DNA of 36,248 nucleotides, taken from the IMG/VR virus record IMGVR_UViG_3300042544_003106, positions 1-36,248 of that record; one strand, 5' to 3'. This document shows, one piece after another, positions 17,601 through 24,352 of this stretch. The DNA comes from a virus. How positions within the stretch are numbered: position 1 is the stretch's first letter; each line of letters opens with the position of its first letter. The notes below the pieces were generated by a model, which had not been told where the DNA came from, did no database searches, and worked only from the letters and a program-made list of their open reading frames with translations. The position numbers and the translations under genes are program-made.

Positions 17601-20379
17601 ACCCACCACCGATGCCCTCTGGCAGGCCCTCGAATCCGAGTCCCGCCACGTCGCCAGCATGAAGAAGGTCCTGGAATCCGCCAAGGCCGACCTCCGCGAA
17701 GCCCGCACCGTCGCCAAGGCCGAGACCAATGCCTGGCTCGCCACCCAGACCGACCAGCAGGCCGCCACCTACTCCCCCCGCCAGGAGATCCTCCGCAGCC
17801 TCGCCGCCCTGGATGCCATCCTCTCCTCCGTCCCCGCCGAGATCCGCGGCAAGGTCGGCGGCTGGGTCCAGGCCGCCCGCATCGCCGACCCCGATGCCGG
17901 CCTGCAGTTCCTCCGCGAGCGCCTCGCCAAGGTGGACGTCGAGCTGGAGAAATACCTCAAGTCCCAATACAACCTCGAATTCCTTGCCCTCCTCGACCGC
18001 GCCCGCCCCGAGAAGGACGAGGCCGGCAAGCGCCCCCGCGGCAAGATCGGCGCCGACGTCCACAGCCTCTTCGCCGACCTCCGCGAGGCCATGACCCTCA
18101 CCGCCGCCGAGACCGAGGCCGAGGCCACCCGGCTCGAGATCCTCGCCGAGCAGGAAGACCTCACCCCCGAGCAGCAGGCCCACGCTATGCTCCAAGCGAA
18201 CCTCGTCCGCCTCGTTGGCGACTGGCCCCGCGCCAGCGCCGCCCGCCGGGAAGCCGCCGTGCTCGAAGCCACCCGCGTCTTCGAATCCGGCTACATGGCC
18301 GAAAAGATCCGCATGTCCCGCCAGCGCGAAGACCGTGCCAAGAAGCGCACCAACCTCGCCGCCGCCACTGGCAAGGCCGGCACCCGCGAAGAACGCCGCG
18401 ACCGTGCCCAGCGCGACGAAGGCACCCGCACCGGCCGCGTCCTCAAGGCCGGCCTCTCCCTCATGTCCTTCGAGCAAGTCGTCCAGAAGGCCTTCGGCGA
18501 AGGCACCCCGGACGCCGAGGCCCTGGTCGATTGGGAACGCCGCGCCGCCCACGCCAAGGCGGATGCCCTCCAGAACAAGCTCGACCTCCTCGACGATCTC
18601 TTTGCCTCCCTCGCCGGCGGCAAGCTCAAAGGCGAACAGCTCCGCTTCGAAATGTCCAACGCCAAGGGCATCACCGCCACCGATGCCAAAGGCCGCGAGC
18701 ACACCTTCAGCCAGCTCGAGGCCATCACCGCCACCCTCATGTGGCGGCAGGAAGACGGCCGCCGCCACATGGAAGGCCACGTCGATGACCAAGGCGCACC
18801 CGCCGGGGAATGGAACTACACCCAGGACTTCGTCGATCAGCTCGAGGACCAGCTCACCGACAACGCCAAAGCCATCCGCCTCCACCTCGCCGCCCAATAC
18901 GGTGCCGAATACGAGCGCCTCAACAGCGTCTTCCGTCAGCTCTACGGCGTCTCCCTCCCCCGCCACGCCCACTACTCCCCCCTCACCGTCAAGCCCGCCC
19001 AGGCTGGCGCTGGCCAGACCCTCGACCCCGTCACCGGCTCCACCATGACCGGCGCAGGCCTCACCCCTGGCAGCCTCAAGACCCGCTCCCAGACCGCCAT
19101 CGCCGAGCCTGATTTCCGGGATGCCCTCCAGACCTACATCGGCCACTCCAAGCAGATGGAACACTGGATCGCCTACGCCCCCTTCGCCACCGAGGCCATG
19201 GCCCTCATCAATGCCCGCAACGTCGGCAACTCCGTCGAAGCCGCCGCCGGCAAGGAAACCCTCCAGACCCTCCGCGGCTGGCTCGACGTCTTCGCCCAGG
19301 GCGGCACCCGCGACGCCGCCGCCCACCTCGCCGCCAACCAACTCATGGGCCGCATGGTCGGCCGCGCCGCCGCCGTCGCCCTGGTCGGCCGCGTCTCCGT
19401 CCTCGCCATCCAGTCCACCCAGCTCGGCGCCGCCCTCGCCGAGATGCCCGCCGCCGCCTACATCACCCGCTTGGCCAAGCTCTTCGCCGGCCGCCTCGAC
19501 TGGGGTCCGGCCCTCCGCAGCGACTACATCCAGCGCCGCAAGGCCACCATGCCGCCCGTCGTCCAGCAGGCCCTCGAAGGTCTCAGCAGCTCCAAGCCCA
19601 GCCGCCTCAAATACCTCGCCCGCAAGATGGGGGAAACCATCTCCGGCGCGGATGCCATCTTCACCGCCGGCACCTACGCCATCGCCTACGACTACCACCT
19701 CAAGCAAGCCCAGCAGATCGGAGTGGCCGATCCCCACGCCTACGCCCGCCAGGCCGCCGAACGCTCCACCGATCGCGTCGCCCAGCCCGTCCGCCCCGGC
19801 ACCCGCTCCCTCTACGAGGTCACCGGCACCAATCCCGCCGTCCGCATCGTCTGGAGCTTCGCGTCGGATGCCCGGCAAAAGCTCATGCTTTCCGCCTACG
19901 CCCTCGGCTCCAAGAAGTCGAAGGGAGCCAAGGCCCGCGCCCTGGCCGTCACCTGGCTCGCCGGTGGCCTCGTCGCCTCCGTCATCCGCGCCACCATGCG
20001 GGACCTCCGCGATGACGATGACGACGAGTTCTTCGACGAAAAGAACTGGGATCCCAAGCGCCTCGCCCTCGCCTCCCTCACCGGCCCCTTCGGCGGCCTG
20101 CCCTTCCTCGGCGATGCGCTCGAGGCCACCGCCTTCGGCCTCGCCGGGGAATACCTCCCCGATGGCAACCTCTTCTCCAACGCCCCCAAGGCCGTCGAGC
20201 GCTCCGCCGATCTCCTCATGGGAGACCACCCCGAGGACCTCGAGGAAGCCGCCAAGGATGCCGAAACCATCCTCTCCGGCGCCGGTCTCTTCTCCGACTC
20301 CGCTGCCGCCACCGCCAGCTTCTCCCACCTCATCCGCGACCTCATCGCCATCGCCGAGAACTTCACCGGCACCGACTGA
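11611..20379 (+). CDS. Giant polyvalent virion protein with metallopeptidase-like and ADP-ribosyltransferase-like modules
   Basis: The open frame has 2,922 codons, a quarter of the genome. By size and place it is the largest ejection protein (T7 gp16 position), and its domain mix is that of phage polyvalent proteins injected with the DNA. Modules in order: a helical N-terminus with hydrophobic segments near 351 and 511; HEETH at 756-760; an ADP-ribosyltransferase-like module (HGTP 990-993, GWGLYFAE 1014-1021, YNYVIFDDAD from 1226); a second unnamed domain around MDRW 1634-1637; a charged coiled-coil region; and a C-terminal part with a hydrophobic segment near 2777 resembling large polyvalent-protein-associated domains such as LPD38. 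FSLG(S/R)R linkers occur at 952, 1258 and 1830. Codons about 1789-1826 appear to be read in the wrong frame (see 16971-17089), so the true product may be two proteins. Confidence 0.8.
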   Translation: MYSLTSGIPQSAANPLIGLLTGDDERQAKENAWRLKATDALDQAVLDYDGFIKGKPAPPLDFAADPETARKQGIVASYLQIQAGGRPISTDPVQLSILRDRVADQQFSGRGKGDDLAFYGEIEKETIARKQTLDLAHEMQSAATTGALLRETSDAGLDSKSFQLWREEAKTKPGYQPGMDYAYMEAWRDTQKALRQNVEPYLGPLKQVWNSMQSGGANWYDAWEQVPAENREQFMASLAILARALPADKQPAFWSNLTTQAQRDIQGQAINVMEGLSTALDEGGMFNYPLNDPAETPEQTIAREASTAENRSRKNFIADVERIRNETYDPVKVLNPDSAILRTLERGAYAVPGVVATSAVALVPFAGPAATYYHMEESAYRDMRRTLMDGGMSDADASDTAEGLAPIIAIPQALLERIGAGALIGKVPGLEKVLAATTNRITSTAGRYAARTAAIAGFETAIENTQDLIPALLQDAASALEKDIPGVVWKNGKDGFFDGYWEKTATTAVAILPLALIGGAGGISAEGRARAFAEAPDLHLRVLGISPDGVARIREAQSQGRFQAEQAIEAELATRDPRSEDAMDATQELAETLQAEKQAAAAASDNGIMPRAVRGTDGTWTLYDTATGREIGQAPDWQRAAQLATTHANFSADQDADRIALVFSTYQAAEVSGQWGTDTNRPTEINLDLGRQLTAQQAATESSSARERVAAQERLMGGDGSVTNVVLGQSRTELAQGQLRTVNRILEGGSVLDVFHEETHGFRRQAHARGILTREDDIAFVTAVNTVLQGQTTREGQSLQLLPDNFDTLSESDQETALDEAISAIAEAEVIRTRKPAQAGQEGRGRLARSLPAGLVSNNLSALARLLGDRTLGKFRSFINAIREYFGLAIDRAAQIQRGLADGTLDQATYEGYLTKLLGVDEQIDYDQMARDAESAILDGAELAPAMAGDPFSLGRRTTVTPNASTRAFPGAEGSPSVIGPASFSIRAHHGTPHKVDRFSTGKIGTGEGAQAYGWGLYFAEAEEVAKEYQGMHADPLEKSGYYDRNIAALDNHLQRVPTDEYAKAQRDNMAEQKRQAQLRSGNLYTVTLKLEDDQLLDWDKPLSEQPEAVRSALANYRPSSIPEGRTLESMDGKFLYRMALGDLADSSGPDAAAKAASALFASRGIRGIRFLDGNSRGKAAASIFQQEGRWNVIYNDPANGLAIRTDTFDTEAEAKALVEALPGSYNYVIFDDADIEILEENGQPVTLTNRSTDSPAFSLGSRPGLPQTAANIIALAKELDPEGFKTAAADAAAYVKRREAEGIPLGPVLAGDQITLAAQGVLVKFADKDPRAMAMLAGYGADQFSFSIAPSRLRIKPPKGVTAIRTDSLPVWDIEQDKATSLPKVLNTPAARAKFFARLDEALEYLRADPARITTGPGWVKFLRMAGIYGKVPMPPSGLTEIINDPAAYVAKLNGEYHGERTIDSTQESARQGLDGTREMREIIGEGQAPAPWAVALHHLWGVLSRMLPPLQQEGMWLRLIAHRPVLDAIQSSIDGTFDMGLADWEQVVSAAREESAQDAGQVGNSATANANSFFLMLRNLNGRWQDAADVYAAPTSREMGRRFWALDAGALGIKNKVQRFIGLTFGVPGVIMDRWKFVEFWLPTAMEGTGAETTSDFFRYGQNTPSDPTGIYGVYGQVDSDNPALSLAMYEAFEVVLQEAINKSPELQSHLGDHANPGGMHWHGWNAIKNEAVGHSSLDLTKDLQRAFGVAITAEDVHNTLRNGSYFTEGAETQQSNLKVTLERGKIRLERTGMAGGLQPGPAGILGQGAGRSAGRSGQQAAEVAPAFSLGSRRLGVLTQDSIRRIQNPLRRAQAMERVSRKLEELRLEAERLELLSGTKRLKRSLAREAAIRQALRREELENEAWARHAAILSDDDLTKLRGQPLHSFFGDPSSPLRGRLMSKTAAVKKHPDLFTLHNPGDYDGSESVSRTVFGGDLAPDQAAQEAFDAGLLREPTTDALWQALESESRHVASMKKVLESAKADLREARTVAKAETNAWLATQTDQQAATYSPRQEILRSLAALDAILSSVPAEIRGKVGGWVQAARIADPDAGLQFLRERLAKVDVELEKYLKSQYNLEFLALLDRARPEKDEAGKRPRGKIGADVHSLFADLREAMTLTAAETEAEATRLEILAEQEDLTPEQQAHAMLQANLVRLVGDWPRASAARREAAVLEATRVFESGYMAEKIRMSRQREDRAKKRTNLAAATGKAGTREERRDRAQRDEGTRTGRVLKAGLSLMSFEQVVQKAFGEGTPDAEALVDWERRAAHAKADALQNKLDLLDDLFASLAGGKLKGEQLRFEMSNAKGITATDAKGREHTFSQLEAITATLMWRQEDGRRHMEGHVDDQGAPAGEWNYTQDFVDQLEDQLTDNAKAIRLHLAAQYGAEYERLNSVFRQLYGVSLPRHAHYSPLTVKPAQAGAGQTLDPVTGSTMTGAGLTPGSLKTRSQTAIAEPDFRDALQTYIGHSKQMEHWIAYAPFATEAMALINARNVGNSVEAAAGKETLQTLRGWLDVFAQGGTRDAAAHLAANQLMGRMVGRAAAVALVGRVSVLAIQSTQLGAALAEMPAAAYITRLAKLFAGRLDWGPALRSDYIQRRKATMPPVVQQALEGLSSSKPSRLKYLARKMGETISGADAIFTAGTYAIAYDYHLKQAQQIGVADPHAYARQAAERSTDRVAQPVRPGTRSLYEVTGTNPAVRIVWSFASDARQKLMLSAYALGSKKSKGAKARALAVTWLAGGLVASVIRATMRDLRDDDDDEFFDEKNWDPKRLALASLTGPFGGLPFLGDALEATAFGLAGEYLPDGNLFSNAPKAVERSADLLMGDHPEDLEEAAKDAETILSGAGLFSDSAAATASFSHLIRDLIAIAENFTGTD
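13876..13890 (+). other. HEETH metallopeptidase-like motif in the giant protein
   Basis: Residues 756-760 read HEETH, within SVLDVFHEETHGFRRQA. HExxH is the zinc-binding motif of zincin metallopeptidases, and the hydrophobic residues before it and the Gly after it fit that fold. Zincin domains are known in polyvalent proteins. A third zinc ligand is not obvious, so activity is not proven. Confidence 0.6.
14135..14160. repeat. REP-like palindromic repeat inside the giant gene, copy 1
   Basis: This 26-base element is identical to 20391-20416. Its core is the palindrome GCGGGCG-GCT-CGCCCGC (14141-14157). It is read in frame as EGRGRLARS within the giant protein. Just before it, GCAAGCCGGC is repeated twice in tandem (14111-14130). 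Confidence 0.8.
14560..15340 (+). other. ADP-ribosyltransferase-like module of the giant protein
   Basis: This module has the three usual landmarks of the ART-PolyVal group: an HGTP box, a G-x-GEGAQAYGWGLYFAE box, and a later strand with NYVIFDDADIEIL. Such domains transfer ADP-ribose from NAD+ to a target and would act in the host cytoplasm after injection. From about 14930 to 15380 base use is less GC-skewed than in the rest of the gene (many cat, gca, ttt, tat codons), which suggests the module came from elsewhere. Confidence 0.75.
16971..17089 (+). other. Segment of the giant gene whose real frame is +1, ending in TAG
   Basis: After the A5 run at 16971-16975 the annotated frame reads as low-GC3 nonsense (GPAGILGQGAGRSAGRSGQQ). 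The +1 frame has almost pure G/C third positions and a sensible acidic helix (DLPEFSDKELAEALAEADSK) that ends at TAG 17087-17089. The annotated frame becomes convincing again right after that, at APAFSLGSR. Either one A is extra, or ribosomes slip here, or a domain cassette with its own stop was fused in. If split, the second protein could start at ATG 17182. Confidence 0.7.
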
Positions 20380-20390
20380 CCAAAGCAAAC

Positions 20391-20416
20391 AGGGGCGCGG
20401 GCGGCTCGCCCGCAGC
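20391..20416. repeat. REP-like palindromic repeat after the giant gene, copy 2
   Basis: This copy is identical over 26 bases to 14135-14160 and lies 12 bases after the giant gene's stop. The palindrome is at 20397-20413. It could stabilise or end the transcript, but no T-run follows. Similar GCGGGCG...CGCCCGC elements are common dispersed repeats in some bacterial chromosomes, so a host origin is possible. Confidence 0.75.
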
Positions 20417-20440
20417 ATCCCCGTCCAGTCCCCTCCCCGC

Positions 20441-20459
20441 TGACAAAATCACGGTAGAA
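20441..20459 (+). promoter_or_regulatory. Late promoter-like motif, copy 3 (tail fibre)
   Basis: TGACAAAATCACGGTAGAA differs from the copy at 241 at a single base. It lies 34 bases before the fibre ATG. The leader after it also matches the leader after copy 1, including an extra upstream ATG (here at 20483, there at 282) about ten bases before the real start. Confidence 0.62.
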
Positions 20460-20493
20460 CCTCGCCCCCGCAAGCCCGCACCATGCCGGGCCA

Positions 20494-22539
20494 ATGGCGA
20501 TTTCTTCCCAAACCACCTCCGTCTCCTACACCGGGAACGCCTCCACCGTCACCCCCTACCCCGTCACCTTCCGCTATGACGAGGCCGCCTGGGTCACCGT
20601 GCAGGAGATCGACGAAGACGGCGCGGTCACCACCCTTGCCCTCGGCACCGACTACACCCTCACCGGCACCGGCTCCACCACCACCGGGAACGTCGTCACC
20701 TCCGGCGGGGCCATCCCTGCCACCAGCACTCTCCGCATCTCCCGGGACACCGCCCTCACCCAGACCGTCTCCCTCGCCGTCAATGGCGTCCTGCCTTCCT
20801 CCGTCATCGAGGCCGAGTTCGACAAGCTCACCATGGCGCAGCTCGACCAGAAGCGCCGCCAGGCCGCCGGCGATGCCCGTTCCCTCCGCGTCCCCGATGG
20901 CGAGACTGCCACCGAACTCCCCGCCGCCACCCTCCGCGCCGGCGAAGTCCTCTTCTTCAACGCCACCACCGGCGCCGTCGAGACCAAGACCCCCGACGAG
21001 ATCCTCGCCCTCTCCGGCGGCGCGCCCGACGGCATCGGCATCCCCGCCGGCGGCACCACCGGCCAGGCCCTCACCAAATCCAGCGGTACCGACTTCGACG
21101 TCGCCTGGACCGACACCGTCACCGCCGCCACCGTCATCCCCGTCCTCACCGCCAACGCCGCGTCAGCCCGCGCCGCCATCTCCGCCCCGAGCATCGCCGG
21201 AGCCGGCATCGTCGATTCCGCCGCCTTCCGCAGCGTCCTCGACCTTACCCCCTTCCAACGCTCCGGCGGGGCCGCCGCCATCCACGCCGCTCTCAAAGCC
21301 AACCGCTCTTGTGGCATCGCCGTCGTCGGCGACTCCACCGGCAACGGCACCGACGAATGGGTCTATCTCCTCGCTGACCACATCGCCGACCAGGCTCCCA
21401 GTCACAAGGTCGTCCACCGTGTCTGGTCCGGCTCCGCTTGGACCTCCACCACGATCCAGGATCCCGGCAACGGCGAACGCCGCTACAATCACCCCGCGAG
21501 CGGCGGACTGTCCGCCAGCTTCGGAGCGGCCGATCTTGTCCACGCCGGGCCTGATCTGGTCATCGAGGCGAAAATCAACGCGGCCAGCTACGTGGCGATG
21601 CTAGGCAAAACCATCGCCCAACAATGGGGCACCGTCCCGAACCGAAGTTGGAAATTGAGCATGGGCACCAACACGCTCTGGTTAAACTGGTATGAGGATG
21701 ACGGAACCACGCTCCGCGCCCCTGCCGTCTCGTCCGCCATCCCGTTTGTAAACGGCACGCCCATGTGGGTCCGCGTCTTCCTCGACGTGGACAACGGATC
21801 GAGCCAATACGCCGTGACCTACTACTATTCGGCGGACGGCATCACATGGACCGCCGCAGGGACGGCAACCGGGGCAACCGGCGTGACGACCCTCAACCCG
21901 TCCACGGCTGACATCGAAATCCTTTCCTCCGCATTTACCAGCGGTTCGGTGAGTGCCCTTGTCATCCGCAGCTCTTTGACCGGCCCGAGCGAGAATAACA
22001 TCGCCATCGACAACGCGTGGCGTGGAGCGGTAAGCAACGACGAGTTGACTCTAACGGGTGATCCGGTCTTGAGGATCGACAACATGAGTGTCACCGGCTG
22101 GGCCAGCTCGAACGCCACCCAGGCCCAACTCAACAACATCGACCATCACGGGACGCTGTTAGCTTTCATATCCCTAAGTCACAACGAGGGATTTGCAGGC
22201 GGACCAGTGGGCCGGACCTGGACCAATGGCATCAAGGCCATCGCCGACATCCTGCAAGCCCGCTGTCCGATGGCCCAAATAGTCATCGTCGGGCAAAACC
22301 CGGAAGCCGTGTTCTCGACCATCGACCAATATCAGGTGGACGGCCACGCACTCCGCATCGCCCAGCTTGCCAGTTTCGCCGCCAAGGAAGGCTACGGTTT
22401 CCTCAATTTCTTCCAGGCATTCCACGACAGTGGCAGCGCCATCCTCGACCTTGTCCCGGACGGCATCCACCCCGCCGGAGCAGGAACGGCCCTTATGGTC
22501 GATACCGCGGCCGACGGCTACGACCAAGCCCGATTCTGA
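20494..22539 (+). CDS. Tail fibre or tailspike with SGNH hydrolase domain
   Basis: This protein of 681 residues binds and probably modifies the host surface. The N-terminal 165 residues resemble the T7 tail-fibre attachment region (SYTGNASTVTPYPVTFRYDE, then SVIEAEFDKLTMAQLDQKRR). The C-terminal part carries SGNH hydrolase blocks: GDST with the nucleophile Ser281, N564 in SHNEG, and the Asp-His pair D656/H659 in DGIHP. Residues about 335-530 sit between blocks I and III and look like an inserted beta-sandwich carbohydrate-binding domain (YYYSADGITWTAAG). Such enzymes usually remove acetyl groups from surface glycans. Base composition shifts from about 21540 onward, suggesting an exchanged receptor-binding module. 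The start at 20494 is preferred over 20483, which is out of frame. Confidence 0.85.
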   Translation: MAISSQTTSVSYTGNASTVTPYPVTFRYDEAAWVTVQEIDEDGAVTTLALGTDYTLTGTGSTTTGNVVTSGGAIPATSTLRISRDTALTQTVSLAVNGVLPSSVIEAEFDKLTMAQLDQKRRQAAGDARSLRVPDGETATELPAATLRAGEVLFFNATTGAVETKTPDEILALSGGAPDGIGIPAGGTTGQALTKSSGTDFDVAWTDTVTAATVIPVLTANAASARAAISAPSIAGAGIVDSAAFRSVLDLTPFQRSGGAAAIHAALKANRSCGIAVVGDSTGNGTDEWVYLLADHIADQAPSHKVVHRVWSGSAWTSTTIQDPGNGERRYNHPASGGLSASFGAADLVHAGPDLVIEAKINAASYVAMLGKTIAQQWGTVPNRSWKLSMGTNTLWLNWYEDDGTTLRAPAVSSAIPFVNGTPMWVRVFLDVDNGSSQYAVTYYYSADGITWTAAGTATGATGVTTLNPSTADIEILSSAFTSGSVSALVIRSSLTGPSENNIAIDNAWRGAVSNDELTLTGDPVLRIDNMSVTGWASSNATQAQLNNIDHHGTLLAFISLSHNEGFAGGPVGRTWTNGIKAIADILQARCPMAQIVIVGQNPEAVFSTIDQYQVDGHALRIAQLASFAAKEGYGFLNFFQAFHDSGSAILDLVPDGIHPAGAGTALMVDTAADGYDQARF

Positions 22540-22558
22540 CCCCACCACCAAAACCACC

Positions 22559-22888
22559 ATGAACATCCTCAACCTCGACGGCTCCGGCGCTGGCACCAGC
22601 GACGTCCTGCCCATGATCCCCGGCAAGCGCTACGTCTTCAGCTACTCGCTGTATGACGGTACCCCGCCGGCCGCCTACACCCTCACCCCTTCGGAGTTCC
22701 TGCCCTCGCCGCTGCAACAATACCCCATCCAGCTTGTCCCCGGCACCACCGTCGCATTCTCCGCCACCTCCGCCACCGGCGGCCGCGTCGAGTTCCCCGC
22801 GTCGATCTCCGGCTTCCGCTTCACCGTCACCAGCTCCGCCCCGAACAGCGCTGTCGGCCTCTACTACAACCTCGTCCCCATCGACTGA
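22559..22888 (+). CDS. Small beta-rich protein after the tail fibre
   Basis: This protein of 109 residues starts 20 bases after the fibre gene, behind an A/C-rich leader (CCACCACCAAAACCACC). It lacks a signal peptide and membrane segments and seems to be a single beta-sandwich (KRYVFSYSLYDG, VEFPASISGFRFTVTS). I do not recognise a family. Similar small genes after a fibre often encode a fibre tip, chaperone or capsid-stabilising protein. That is inference from position only. Confidence 0.65.
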   Translation: MNILNLDGSGAGTSDVLPMIPGKRYVFSYSLYDGTPPAAYTLTPSEFLPSPLQQYPIQLVPGTTVAFSATSATGGRVEFPASISGFRFTVTSSAPNSAVGLYYNLVPID

Positions 22889-22892
22889 CCCC

Positions 22893-23315
22893 GTGAAGCG
22901 CCTCCCGCTTCACCACCTCCACCGGCTCCGCCGCAAACTCCGCCGCGCCATGTTCCGCTTCCCTCCGGTCGATCCCGCACTCCGCGCCCTCGAGGAATGG
23001 ACCGGCCACCGGCAGCCCCGCAGCCCCATGAAGACGCTTCGCGCCCTCGCCATCGCCGCCGTCCTCCTCGCCTGCGTCCTCTGGACCATGGTCTCCTGCA
23101 CCGTCACCACGGTGACCACGCGCACCACCAGCGCCAAGGGCCACATCGTCGAGACCGTCACCGTCACCAAGTCCGCGGATCCCGCCGCCCTCCAGCTCGC
23201 CGGCACCGTCGCCACCGCCTACGCCCCGCCCCGCGCCCGCCTTGTCCGCCAGGAGAAGTCCGGCCCCATCACCCCGCAGGAAATCGCCCACCGCTGGCAG
23301 CCCGTCGCGCCATGA
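22893..23315 (+). CDS. Membrane-anchored or lipoprotein-like protein in the lysis cassette
   Basis: From GTG 22893 the product is 140 residues; alternatives are ATG 22950 (121) and ATG 23028 (95). I prefer 22893 because it lies four bases after the previous stop and coding bias holds from there. A strong hydrophobic segment (LRALAIAAVLLACVLWTMV) follows a basic N-terminus and ends at a Cys. From 23028 it would read as a signal peptide with a weak lipobox. The rest is Thr/Val-rich and probably periplasmic. A spanin-like or lysis accessory role is possible from context. It overlaps the next gene as ATGA. Confidence 0.5.
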   Translation: MKRLPLHHLHRLRRKLRRAMFRFPPVDPALRALEEWTGHRQPRSPMKTLRALAIAAVLLACVLWTMVSCTVTTVTTRTTSAKGHIVETVTVTKSADPAALQLAGTVATAYAPPRARLVRQEKSGPITPQEIAHRWQPVAP

Positions 23316-23707
23316 CCCTCCCGCGCCACATCTTCCCGGATCCCCTCCGCGTCGAAATGCGCCACATGGCCAACGGCCGCCGCCTCTGGCAGCTCGACCA
23401 CCGCTTCCGCGCCGTCACCTCCCTCGGCATCATCGAGGCCCCCGCTGGCTTCATCACCGACCTCGCCAGCACCCCTCGCCTTCTCTGGACCGGCTTCTCC
23501 CCGTCCGACGAATACCTCCCCGCCGCCATCCCCCACGACTGGCTGTATTCCCGCGAGAACCACACCATCCCCCGCCGCCAGGCGGATGACCTCATGCTCG
23601 AGCTCATGCACCACCTCGGCATCCCCTGGCCCCGCCGCCACGCCGTCCATACCGCCGTCCGCCTTTTCGGCGCCCCCGGCTGGAAATCCCCCGCCCCCCT
23701 TTCCTGA
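23312..23707 (+). CDS. DUF1353 family protein
   Basis: This protein of 131 residues matches the DUF1353 pattern: a strand pair, then GFITDLASTPRLLW, a Pro/Gly turn, AAIPHDWLYS, and RRQADDLMLELM, ending in AVRLFGAPGW. DUF1353 proteins are common in tailed phages beside tail-fibre and lysis genes. Conserved Asp and His residues (TDLAS, HDWLY) suggest a metal site or hydrolase fold, but no activity is established. The start overlaps the previous stop (ATGA at 23312-23315) and the endolysin gene follows three bases after the stop. Confidence 0.85.
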   Translation: MTLPRHIFPDPLRVEMRHMANGRRLWQLDHRFRAVTSLGIIEAPAGFITDLASTPRLLWTGFSPSDEYLPAAIPHDWLYSRENHTIPRRQADDLMLELMHHLGIPWPRRHAVHTAVRLFGAPGWKSPAPLS

Positions 23708-23710
23708 GCC

Positions 23711-24352
23711 ATGAACCGCGACCTCTACCTCCAGCAAGCCGGCCTCAAATCCCTCGGCCACGACCCCGGCCCCATCGATGGCCTCATGGGTCCCCGCACC
23801 CGTGCTGCCCGCGCCGCCTGGGAGGCCTCGCTCGATCGCCCCGCGCCGATCCCTGCCGGCGAGTCCATCGCCCGCCTTCTCGTCCACCTCGCCATCGCCG
23901 ATCTCGGCCTCCAGGAGACCAGCAAGAACCAAGGACCCGGCATCGCCAAATACTGGGAAGCCACCTCCTACCCCGACGGCTACAAGAACCGCGAGCCCTA
24001 CTGTGCCGCCGCCGTCTGTTACTGGATCCGCGAAGCCTGCCACGGCCGCAAGGTCCCCTTCGACCTTCCCCGCAGCGCCCGCGCCTTCGACTTCCTCACC
24101 TGGCCCGGCCGCGAGCTCAACCAGGGCCTCACCTACCTCAACAAGAAAGCCGACCTCCTCCCCGGCGACATCGTCGTCTGGGAATTCTCCCACGTCTCCG
24201 TCCTCGAGCACGCCGCCACGAAGACCCAGAGCCACCTCCGCACCATCGACGCCAACACCAGCCCCGAGAGTGGAAACAACGAAGGCGGCGGCGTCTACCG
24301 CCGCACCCGCGACCGCACCCTTGCCCGCGGCATCGTCCGCATCACCGCCTGA
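23711..24352 (+). CDS. Endolysin with peptidoglycan-binding and CHAP/NlpC-like domains
   Basis: This protein of 213 residues starts with a PG_binding_1-like repeat (LKSLGHDPGPIDGLMGPRT), followed from about residue 55 by a cysteine peptidase/amidase domain. Catalytic candidates are Cys98 in PYCAAAVCYWI and His161 in WEFSHVSVLE, with an Asn/Asp strand (TIDANTSPES) completing the triad. It would cut the peptidoglycan at the end of infection. There is no signal peptide, so release through a holin is expected, and a holin-like gene follows at 24405. Confidence 0.85.
   Translation: MNRDLYLQQAGLKSLGHDPGPIDGLMGPRTRAARAAWEASLDRPAPIPAGESIARLLVHLAIADLGLQETSKNQGPGIAKYWEATSYPDGYKNREPYCAAAVCYWIREACHGRKVPFDLPRSARAFDFLTWPGRELNQGLTYLNKKADLLPGDIVVWEFSHVSVLEHAATKTQSHLRTIDANTSPESGNNEGGGVYRRTRDRTLARGIVRITA

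Noticed and set aside
20494-22888. Diversity-generating retroelement like that of phage BPP-1
   Set aside because: The gene order recalls BPP-1, so I looked for a reverse transcriptase and a template/variable repeat pair near the fibre. None was seen.
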